DNA of 13,745 nt, taken from positions 1 to 13,745 of the forward strand of contig CANAXK010000024.1 in the NCBI GenBank assembly GCA_947365485.1, written 5' to 3'. Source of the stretch: an uncultured bacterium (GTDB lineage Bacteria > Cyanobacteriota > Vampirovibrionia > Gastranaerophilales > Gastranaerophilaceae). Below are positions 1 through 5,775 of this stretch, one piece after another (positions within the stretch are counted from its first letter, which is position 1; the number at the start of each line of letters is the position of its first letter). Below the pieces are notes generated by a model. The model was not told the origin of the DNA. It saw only the letters and a list, made by a program, of their open reading frames with translations, and made no database searches. Made by a program: the position numbers and the translations under genes.

Positions 1-114
1 AATTTTAATATAATAGGGGCTGACGTTGTGGAGCTTGCGCCTGATTACGATGCAAGTGGAGCTTCTACTGCTGTTGCAACAAAGGTTATAAGAGAGCTGC
101 TAATGGCAATGTAA
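1..114 (+). CDS. speB: Agmatinase / ureohydrolase, C-terminal end (partial)
   Basis: This is the last 37 codons of a gene that begins left of the window, ending at TAA 112-114. The translated tail contains GADVVELAPDYDASG followed by a helix ending in VIRELL. This is the characteristic C-terminal stretch of the agmatinase/arginase (ureohydrolase) family, where the buried strand 'DVVEvaPxyD' is followed by the final helix. Agmatinase hydrolyses agmatine to putrescine and urea in the cytoplasm, in polyamine synthesis. The metal-binding Asp/His motifs lie outside the window, so agmatinase cannot be separated from related ureohydrolases (formiminoglutamase, guanidinobutyrase) by catalytic residues. 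The VVEL-P-YD tail favours SpeB. The gene is convergent with lysS and ends 11 nt before a shared terminator. Confidence 0.8.
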   Translation, partial: NFNIIGADVVELAPDYDASGASTAVATKVIRELLMAM

Positions 115-125
115 GACTAAAAAAA

Positions 126-158
126 GAGGGCGATTTTGAAGAAATCGCCCTCTTTTTT
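126..158. terminator. Bidirectional intrinsic terminator between speB and lysS
   Basis: A perfect 11-bp GC-rich stem has arms GAGGGCGATTT (126-136) and AAATCGCCCTC (142-152) around a 5-nt loop. It is flanked by A119-A125 on the left and TTTTTT (153-158) on the right. Both strands therefore read a hairpin followed by a U-run. It can end speB transcripts (plus) and lysS transcripts (minus, stop codon at 171-173). Confidence 0.93.
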
Positions 159-170
159 ATTACTTATAAC

Positions 171-1706
171 CTAGTTTTCCACTTTCTTCAATGTCGGGAA
201 CGCAATTACGTCACGGATAGTAGGCGAGTTGGTCAGAAGCATAACCAGCCTGTCAATACCCATCCCCATACCGCCTGTTGGGGCAAGCCCGTATTCAAGC
301 GCATTGATGTAATCCTCGTCAATTGACATTGCTTCCTCATCCCCGTTAGCTTTAGCAAGCGCCTGCGCTTCAAAACGGTGCCTCTGGTCAATCGGGTCAG
401 TCAATTCAGAGAACGCGTTCGCAATTTCCCAACCATTTACCCTTGTCTCAAAACGCTCGGTGAGTCTGTCGTTGTCTCTATGAACTTTTGCAAGCGGAGA
501 AATCTCACGCGGATAGTCAATAATATGGATTGGCTGAATCAAAGTCGGCTCAACCTTTTCCTCGAACACAGCCTCAATTATCTGACCCCAGTTCATTTCT
601 TCATCAACCTCTACATGCATAGATTTTGCTTTGTCAAAAGCTTCTTTAGCTGTGAAAAATTCGCCAAAATCAACCCCTGTGTACTCTTTGATTGCTCCAA
701 TCATAGTCTTTCTATCCCAAGGCGGAGTAAGGTCGATTTCGTTTTCGCCATACTTAATCTTTGTTGTACCAAGAACCTCCTGCGCTACATAAGCAACAAG
801 ATTTTCAGTAAGCGCCATCATCTCATTGTAATCCACGTAAGACTGATAAAGCTCAATCATTGTAAATTCAGGGTTGTGGCGAGTATCAATACCTTCGTTT
901 CTAAAGCATCTTGAAAGTTCAAAGATTTTTTCGCTCAAACCGCCAACCATGAGTCTTTTCAGGTGAAGCTCAGGCGCGATTCTAAGAGTCAAATCCATAT
1001 CAAGCGCGTTGTGATGGGTTGTAAACGGTCTTGCGTTAGCACCAGAAGCCTGTGTGTGAAGCATTGGTGTTTCAACTTCCAAAAAGCCCTGCTTTGTAAG
1101 ATATTCTCTGACTTTCTGGATAATAAGACTTCTTTTTCTGAAAGTGTCTCTTGTTTTTTCATTAACAATTAAATCCACGTATCTTTGGCGGTACTTTGTC
1201 TCTGTATCAGACATTGCATGGAAAGACTTGAGCTGCTCAAGTTTTTCTTCGCTGATTTGCTTGTTTGGAAGTGGAAGCAGCGATTTTGAAAGCATCTTGA
1301 AGTTTTTAGCCTTGATAGAAAGTTCACCGCGCGGTGTTCTTCTAATCGAACCGTAGAAACCCAAAATATCACCAATATCTACCAGTTTTAGAGTCTTAAC
1401 CATTTCAGGATCCATGTTATCTTTGTGAGAAAAAATCTGGATTTTACCGGTTGCGTCCATAAGGTCGATAAACATTCCGGAGTTTCTAACAGCCATAACA
1501 CGCCCAGCAACTGAGTAGAAATCTTCTGTTTCTTCTCCAGCCGGAAGTTCTTTGTATTTAGCCTGTAAGTCTTTTGCGTCCGCGTCTTTATCAAACGAGT
1601 ACGGATAAGGATTAATACCCTTGTCTGCAAGCTCTGCAAGCTTCTGGATTCTTGTTTGTCTTATTGTTTCTTTTGCCGAGATTGGCTCTTTTGTCTGTTG
1701 TGTCAT
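171..1706 (-). CDS. lysS: Lysyl-tRNA synthetase, class II
   Basis: This 511-residue protein has the usual length for bacterial class II LysRS, which charges tRNA-Lys with lysine using ATP in the cytosol. An N-terminal helix (about 1-60) leads to the OB-fold anticodon-binding domain (about 64-137, VAGRVMAVRNSGMFIDL). The catalytic core follows: KYRQRYVDLI (171-180), motif 2 around FRNEGIDTRHNPEF (268-281), and motif 3 GMGIDRLVML near 481-490 with its arginine. The core is intact. An upstream in-frame ATG at 1751 exists, but the start chosen at 1706 (MTQQ) has AGAGG 9 nt upstream and lies about 30 nt after a good promoter. The longer start would fall before the predicted transcription start. 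The gene is convergent with speB and shares its terminator. It is a single-gene unit as far as visible. Confidence 0.97.
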   Translation of the reverse strand: MTQQTKEPISAKETIRQTRIQKLAELADKGINPYPYSFDKDADAKDLQAKYKELPAGEETEDFYSVAGRVMAVRNSGMFIDLMDATGKIQIFSHKDNMDPEMVKTLKLVDIGDILGFYGSIRRTPRGELSIKAKNFKMLSKSLLPLPNKQISEEKLEQLKSFHAMSDTETKYRQRYVDLIVNEKTRDTFRKRSLIIQKVREYLTKQGFLEVETPMLHTQASGANARPFTTHHNALDMDLTLRIAPELHLKRLMVGGLSEKIFELSRCFRNEGIDTRHNPEFTMIELYQSYVDYNEMMALTENLVAYVAQEVLGTTKIKYGENEIDLTPPWDRKTMIGAIKEYTGVDFGEFFTAKEAFDKAKSMHVEVDEEMNWGQIIEAVFEEKVEPTLIQPIHIIDYPREISPLAKVHRDNDRLTERFETRVNGWEIANAFSELTDPIDQRHRFEAQALAKANGDEEAMSIDEDYINALEYGLAPTGGMGMGIDRLVMLLTNSPTIRDVIAFPTLKKVEN

Positions 1707-1741
1707 TTTAAACATCCTCTTTTTAAAATTACTGTAGTAAT

Positions 1742-1769
1742 ATTTTACCATAAATAATATTTGTGCAAA
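1742..1769 (-). promoter_or_regulatory. Predicted lysS promoter (extended -10)
   Basis: Read on the minus strand: TTTGCA (1769-1764), a 16-nt spacer, then TAAAAT (1747-1742) directly preceded by TGG (1750-1748), which is an extended -10. A start near 1735 would give a leader of about 30 nt before the lysS ATG at 1706. The call is by eye only. Confidence 0.6.
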
Positions 1770-1778
1770 AATATAGTT

Positions 1779-2108
1779 ATGAAGATAATGCCAATAATAA
1801 AGAGCGTACAGCAGGACATAAAAACAACATCACAAAGAATCTCCCGTGCAGGCAAACAAGGGCGAAGCATAGGGGCTCGTGTATCTCAGATTCACAACAG
1901 TGGCGATATACTAACTTTTGTGAACGTAAGCCGCGGTGTAACACGTAAAATTGCAAAAGAAACAACAATTGACGATTTGCCGATTATTGCAGGCGCAGTA
2001 GGCTTCCTTGTTCCGATTCCGCTTGCAAGCCCTATTATGCTTGGCCTAGGAATTGTTGCGCAGGCTGCGGTTAAGGCAATCCGGAAAGCAAAAATTAACA
2101 AAGCTTAA
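1779..2108 (+). CDS. Small basic protein of unknown function with one hydrophobic segment
   Basis: I do not recognise the family. The 109-residue product starts with a Lys/Arg-rich, probably helical and amphipathic part (1-60: MKIMPIIKSVQQDIK..., several RG/RxS motifs). A hydrophobic stretch follows (about 67-101) containing two Pro-rich turns, GFLVPIPLASP, and the protein ends in a basic tail RKAKINKA. This reads like a peripheral or re-entrant membrane protein with a positively charged cytoplasmic face. There is no signal peptide and there are no Cys residues. The start is uncertain: ATG 1779 is used here, ATG 1788 and TTG 1761 are alternatives, and none has a good Shine-Dalgarno. The gene is divergent from lysS and stops 9 nt before the rimP promoter. 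Codon use resembles its neighbours, so I regard it as real but not proven. Confidence 0.6.
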   Translation: MKIMPIIKSVQQDIKTTSQRISRAGKQGRSIGARVSQIHNSGDILTFVNVSRGVTRKIAKETTIDDLPIIAGAVGFLVPIPLASPIMLGLGIVAQAAVKAIRKAKINKA

Positions 2109-2116
2109 CAAAAAGA

Positions 2117-2145
2117 TTTACAAAACATTTTGTATCTGGTATACT
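2117..2145 (+). promoter_or_regulatory. Strong predicted promoter of the rimP-nusA unit
   Basis: TTTACA (2117-2122), a 17-nt spacer, then TATACT (2140-2145), preceded by TGG (2137-2139) as an extended -10. The predicted start is near 2152, so the leader before the rimP ATG is about 76 nt. This is the best sigma-70-type promoter in the window. Confidence 0.75.
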
Positions 2146-2170
2146 CTTAGGGTAAATAGTTTCTTAAAGG

Positions 2171-2197
2171 AAGAACGGTCACTCCCGTTCTTTTTTT
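2171..2197 (+). terminator. Terminator-like hairpin in the rimP-nusA leader (candidate attenuator)
   Basis: GAACGG (2173-2178) pairs with CCGTTC (2185-2190) around a 6-nt loop, extendable by AA/TT (2171-2172 with 2191-2192). It is followed by an unbroken T-run to 2197. It lies after the predicted transcription start (about 2152) and before the rimP start, so it would end transcripts after about 45 nt. The upstream TTCTT (2161-2165) can pair with AAGAA (2171-2175), and ACTCC (2181-2185) can pair with GGAGT (2204-2208). Either would disrupt the terminator stem. It could also simply terminate read-through from the gene ending at 2108. Confidence 0.65.
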
Positions 2198-2227
2198 ATT
2201 AAAGGAGTAAGGAAGGAGGAATCAGCT

Positions 2228-2710
2228 ATGAAACAAGAGATTAACAGATACGAAGTCTTAGAAAAAATCACCCCTCTTATTGAAAACACTGCTGTAAGGT
2301 ACAACCTTATTCCAATTGAGATTGAATTTGTCAAAGAGAACCACAGATGGTTCCTTAGAATTTATCTCTATTCTTACGAAAAAGATATTACTCTTGATGA
2401 TTGCGAGAACGTGACCAGAAGCCTCAACGACTTTTTAGACGAACTTATTCCGGTCAAGTATTATCTTGAAGTTTCTTCTCCAGGTTTGGAGCGCAAATTC
2501 AAATCAGACAAAGAATTCCTTATTTTCAAGGGACGCAGAATAAGCCTTAAACTTAAGAACCCACTTGAAGGTGAGACAGAAAAGATTTTCAAGGGCGAAA
2601 TCTTGGACTGGGATGACAAAGAAGGACTGAAATTCTTTCGGTTTGATGACGGAGAAGAGTTGCTGATTCCAAAGGAAAATATCCAGTCGGCAAAGTTATA
2701 TATTGATTAA
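2228..2710 (+). CDS. rimP: Ribosome maturation factor RimP
   Basis: This 160-residue protein has typical RimP length. RimP binds the 30S subunit and is needed for its late maturation. The N-terminal alpha/beta domain (about 1-85) contains the family signature YYLEVSSPGLERKF near residues 78-91. The C-terminal SH3-like domain (about 92-160) is rich in charged beta strands (GRRISLKLKNPLEG, GEELLIPKENIQSAKL). The start is firm: AAGGAGGA at 2213-2220 sits 7 nt before the ATG. The gene heads a two-gene unit with nusA, an arrangement conserved across most bacteria (rimP-nusA), and it follows a promoter and a terminator-like leader hairpin. There are no truncations or odd residues. Confidence 0.95.
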   Translation: MKQEINRYEVLEKITPLIENTAVRYNLIPIEIEFVKENHRWFLRIYLYSYEKDITLDDCENVTRSLNDFLDELIPVKYYLEVSSPGLERKFKSDKEFLIFKGRRISLKLKNPLEGETEKIFKGEILDWDDKEGLKFFRFDDGEELLIPKENIQSAKLYID

Positions 2711-2722
2711 GTAAAAAGCCAA

Positions 2723-2780
2723 GCGAGTATTTTGCCTGTAGCAAACTCTAAAAACTAGCAGGCTAGACCAAACAAAATAC
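2723..2780 (+). promoter_or_regulatory. Structured spacer between rimP and nusA
   Basis: The 126-nt gap (2711-2836) holds overlapping inverted repeats. GTATTTTG (2727-2734) matches CAAAATAC (2773-2780) perfectly. TTTGC (2731-2735) matches GCAAA (2741-2745), extendable through GAGT (2725-2728) and ACTC (2745-2748). CTAG (2755-2758) and CTAG (2763-2766) bracket CAGG. The first two pairings use the same bases and exclude each other. There is no T-run, so this is not an intrinsic terminator. No promoter was recognised here. Confidence 0.45.
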
Positions 2781-2836
2781 AGTGGAATAGCAACACAAAC
2801 TACAAATTGAAGTGAAATAAAAAAGGAGACATAAAA

Positions 2837-4075
2837 ATGATTAAAATCGGAACAGCATTATTTGAAGCTTGCGAAGAGCTTGAAAGAGAGCGCGGAATAT
2901 CAAAAGAGGTTTTGATTTCTTCTCTTTGCGACGCGCTTGTTGCAGCATACAAAAAGCACATGCACGTTAAAGAAGCTGCTAATATTGAAGCAATCCTTGA
3001 TGAACAAACAGGTGAAATCGGGGTTTTCAGTACAAAGACTGTTGTTGAAGAAGTAGAAGACCCTGATACCCAGATTTCTCTTGAAGACGCTCAAGAAATC
3101 GACGACGAAGTTGAAGTTGATGACGAAGTAAAAATCGAAGTTACTCCTGACCAGTTCGGACGTATTGCTGCGCAGTCTGCAAAGCAGGTTATCACACAGA
3201 GAATCAGAGACGCTGAAAGAAACAACATCTTAAACGAGTTCCTTGAAAAGAAAGGGACCTTGACTACAGGTATTATTCAAAGAGTTGAAAATAGAAACGT
3301 TATCGTTAACATCGGCAAAACTGACGCAATCATGCCACAAAGAGAGCAGATTCCACGCGAATACTACAAACCTGGTAACAGAATCAGAGTATTTGTTCTT
3401 AACGTAAAAGAAACAAACAGACTTCCGCAGGTTATTGTTTCACACGCTCATGCTGAAATCGTAAGAGAATTATTCGAACTAGAAGTACCGGAAATTGAAG
3501 ACGGAATTGTTGAAATCAAATCAATTGCCCGCGAAGCAGGATTCAGAACAAAACTTGCAGTATGGTCAAACGACCCTGAAGTAGATTCTGTAGGCGCTTG
3601 TATCGGACCTCGCGGTTCAAGAATCCAGACAATCGTAGGCGAGTTGAAAAACGAAAAAATCGATATCGTCAGATGGTCACCGGATCCAGTAGAATACATC
3701 GTAAACGCAATTTCACCGGCAAGAGTTGTGTCTGTTGATATCATGACTGACGACGAGGAAACAAAAGACGCGCTTGTTGTGGTACCTGATGACCAGCTTT
3801 CACTTGCAATCGGGCGTGAAGGTCAAAACGTAAGACTAGCTCACCGTTTGACAGGCTGGAAGATTGATATCAAGAGCGTTTCACAGATGGAAAGCGAAGA
3901 AGCTTCAAGAGCTTCTAACTACAGCTACGCTGAAGAGGCTGAATCAGAAGAAGAAGAACGCGCGGTTGATTCTGATGAAATCGCAGAAGAAATTGCTGAA
4001 GAAATGAATCAGCAAGAATTTGACGAAGAAGATATTCAACAAGAAGAAGTTGAAGAAGCTTCTGAAGAAGAATAA
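2837..4075 (+). CDS. nusA: Transcription termination/antitermination factor NusA
   Basis: NusA binds RNA polymerase and nascent RNA, promoting pausing and intrinsic termination and helping rRNA antitermination. The 412 residues contain an N-terminal polymerase-binding domain (1-130) and an S1 domain (about 137-205: TGIIQRVENRNVIVNIG). KH1 follows (about 221-300, loop IGPRG 256-260), then KH2 (about 301-346, loop IGREG 325-329). The core ends near residue 350. The E. coli-type C-terminal acidic-repeat domains are absent. Instead residues 351-412 form a low-complexity tail with, by hand count, 29 Asp/Glu and only 2 Arg among 62 residues. The start is supported by AAGGAG (2823-2828), 8 nt upstream. 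The gene probably shares the rimP promoter and its leader hairpin. Neither ylxR nor infB follows, unlike the usual cluster. Transcription may end at the hairpin at 4092-4123. Confidence 0.97.
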   Translation: MIKIGTALFEACEELERERGISKEVLISSLCDALVAAYKKHMHVKEAANIEAILDEQTGEIGVFSTKTVVEEVEDPDTQISLEDAQEIDDEVEVDDEVKIEVTPDQFGRIAAQSAKQVITQRIRDAERNNILNEFLEKKGTLTTGIIQRVENRNVIVNIGKTDAIMPQREQIPREYYKPGNRIRVFVLNVKETNRLPQVIVSHAHAEIVRELFELEVPEIEDGIVEIKSIAREAGFRTKLAVWSNDPEVDSVGACIGPRGSRIQTIVGELKNEKIDIVRWSPDPVEYIVNAISPARVVSVDIMTDDEETKDALVVVPDDQLSLAIGREGQNVRLAHRLTGWKIDIKSVSQMESEEASRASNYSYAEEAESEEEERAVDSDEIAEEIAEEMNQQEFDEEDIQQEEVEEASEEE

Positions 4076-4091
4076 GAGTAGTAACCAATAA

Positions 4092-4123
4092 GTAAAGAGC
4101 AGACCTAATGGCCTGCTCTTTAC
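4092..4123 (+). terminator. Stem-loop after nusA (probable 3' end, poor U-run)
   Basis: A perfect 11-bp stem, GTAAAGAGCAG (4092-4102) with CTGCTCTTTAC (4113-4123), surrounds a 10-nt loop that can add CC/GG. It lies 17 nt after the nusA stop. The following bases ATTTACCCCCC are not a real U-run, so strong factor-independent termination is doubtful. It may instead define or protect the 3' end. Confidence 0.55.
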
Positions 4124-4187
4124 ATTTACCCCCCTTTTTCAACAGATGGACTAGCTGAGCGTCCATCCTCCCCTTTACATTTGCCCC
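4119..4187. repeat. Hairpin flanked by direct repeats TTTACATTT(A/G)CCCC
   Basis: TTTACATTTACCCC (4119-4132) recurs as TTTACATTTGCCCC (4174-4187). Between the copies a perfect 7-bp hairpin, GATGGAC (4145-4151) with GTCCATC (4161-4167), lies in non-coding DNA. The 13-mer CATTTACCCCCCT (4123-4135) occurs again, inverted, at 8760-8772, at the end of the SNF2 gene. Further CTTTACAT is found at 8912-8919. This looks like a small dispersed intergenic element; its boundaries are uncertain. Confidence 0.5.
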
Positions 4188-4202
4188 ATTTTGTCATACA
4201 CT
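4174..4202 (+). promoter_or_regulatory. Candidate gpmI promoter
   Basis: TTTACA (4174-4179), a 17-nt spacer, then TACACT (4197-4202). The predicted start is near 4209, 31 nt before the gpmI ATG. The -35 element lies inside the second direct-repeat copy, so the repeat may supply it. The -10 matches only 4 of 6 consensus positions. Confidence 0.4.
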
Positions 4203-4239
4203 ATTAAGGTTAAAAAGACTTTAAAGAGGAGATTATAAT

Positions 4240-5766
4240 ATGACAAATAGAGTTCTATTATGCATTATGGACGGTTGGGGAATCTCAACAGGTTCTGAAA
4301 AATATGACGCAACAAAACTTTCACACCCGGTGAATGTTCCAAGACTTATAAAAGAATACCCTTCTACAAAAATCCATGCTGACGGAGAACACGTAGGACT
4401 TCCGGAAGGTCAGATGGGTAACAGCGAAGTCGGACACCTTAACCTCGGTGCTGGCAGAGTAGTTTATCAGGACCTGTCGAAAATCAACAGAGCAATCAAA
4501 GACGGCTCTTTCTTCAAAAACGAAAAATTCCTGGAAGCAATCGGGCATGCTAAGAAGAACAACTCTGCATTACATATTTACGGACTCGTTTCTACAGGCG
4601 GGGTTCATTCTTCTTTAGACCACCTGCTTGCATTGATTAAACTTGCTGCGGATGAAGGACTTACAAAAGTCTATGTACACGCATTCCTTGACGGACGCGA
4701 TACACCGCCTTCAAGCGCTTGCACTTATTTACAAACAGTAGAAGACGAGCTCAAAAAATACAACCTCCCTCCAATTGCAACGGTTATTGGACGTTACTAT
4801 ATTATGGACAGAGATAACCGCTGGGATAGAGTTGAAAAAGGCTACAACTGCTTATTGTTTGGCGAAGGCAACCACGCTTCTTCTGCGATTGAAGCTGTAA
4901 AAAAATCTTACGAAGAAGGCGCTACAGACGAATTTGTTCTTCCTGCTGCAATAGGCGGCGAAGAAACAAGAATCCAGGATAATGACGCTATTATCTTCTT
5001 CAACTACAGACCGGACAGAGCACGCGAAATAACCAAAGCGATTAATTTTGCTGACTTTGACGGATTCAACAGAAAGAAAGTGCTTAAAAATATTTACTAC
5101 TGCACAATGACAAGCTACGAAGCAACTTTCACCTTCCCTGTTGCCTTCCCGAAAACACAGCTTGTAAACATACTTGGAGATGTTCTGGAAGCAAACGGAG
5201 TTAACCAGTTCAGAACTGCCGAGACAGAAAAATACGCTCACGTAACATTCTTCTTCAACGGCGGTATTGATGAGCCGCAAGCGCATGAGACAAGAAAACT
5301 TGTTGCGTCACCTAAAGTTGCAACTTACGACATGCAGCCTGAGATGAGCGCTTATGAAGTTTGCGACAATGTTCTTGAAGCTATTGACAACAAGGATTAC
5401 GGATTTATTCTTGTAAACTTTGCAAACCCTGACATGGTTGGTCACACTGGCGTTATTGAAGCTGCAACCAGGGCTTGTAAAGTTGTTGACGAATGCGTAG
5501 GCAAAATCGCAGACAAATGCGTTGCAAATGGTGTTACAATGATATTAACAGCTGACCATGGAAACGCTGAAACAATGGTAGACGAGAAAACCTGCAAGCC
5601 GCAAACCGCACACACAACAAACGAAGTTCCGCTTGTTGTAATCAATGCTCCGGAAAAGGTTGAACTTAAGGAAGACGGCGCTTTGTGCAATGTTGCACCA
5701 ACAGTTCTTCAAATTATGGGCATCAAAAAGCCTGCAGAAATGGATTGCAATAGTTTGATAAAGTAG
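4240..5766 (+). CDS. gpmI: 2,3-bisphosphoglycerate-independent phosphoglycerate mutase
   Basis: This enzyme interconverts 3- and 2-phosphoglycerate in glycolysis/gluconeogenesis through a phosphoserine intermediate and two Mn ions. The 508 residues match the family length of about 510. It belongs to the alkaline-phosphatase superfamily, with the phosphotransferase domain inserted in the metal-binding domain. Visible catalytic and metal residues are D11 in MDGWG, S62 in MGNSEVGHLNLGAGR, H123 in GGVHSS, D151-D154 in LDGRD, and arginines in NYRPDRAREI. Also visible are D398/H402 in PDMVGHTG, D439/H440 in TADHGN, and H458 in TAHTTNEVPLV. All expected motifs are present. AGAGGAG at 4225-4231 lies 8 nt before the ATG. 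The SNF2 gene starts 9 nt after its stop, implying co-transcription. Confidence 0.98.
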   Translation: MTNRVLLCIMDGWGISTGSEKYDATKLSHPVNVPRLIKEYPSTKIHADGEHVGLPEGQMGNSEVGHLNLGAGRVVYQDLSKINRAIKDGSFFKNEKFLEAIGHAKKNNSALHIYGLVSTGGVHSSLDHLLALIKLAADEGLTKVYVHAFLDGRDTPPSSACTYLQTVEDELKKYNLPPIATVIGRYYIMDRDNRWDRVEKGYNCLLFGEGNHASSAIEAVKKSYEEGATDEFVLPAAIGGEETRIQDNDAIIFFNYRPDRAREITKAINFADFDGFNRKKVLKNIYYCTMTSYEATFTFPVAFPKTQLVNILGDVLEANGVNQFRTAETEKYAHVTFFFNGGIDEPQAHETRKLVASPKVATYDMQPEMSAYEVCDNVLEAIDNKDYGFILVNFANPDMVGHTGVIEAATRACKVVDECVGKIADKCVANGVTMILTADHGNAETMVDEKTCKPQTAHTTNEVPLVVINAPEKVELKEDGALCNVAPTVLQIMGIKKPAEMDCNSLIK

Positions 5767-5775
5767 AGAGAAATA

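Noticed and set aside
1707..1751. Longer N-terminus for lysS from the ATG at 1751
   Set aside because: It lies upstream of the predicted transcription start and has no Shine-Dalgarno. The ATG at 1706 has AGAGG at good spacing and gives the normal length.
4092..4135. Standard strong intrinsic terminator after nusA
   Set aside because: The stem is good, but the following ATTTACCCCCC is not a U-run. It is kept only as a medium-confidence 3'-end hairpin.
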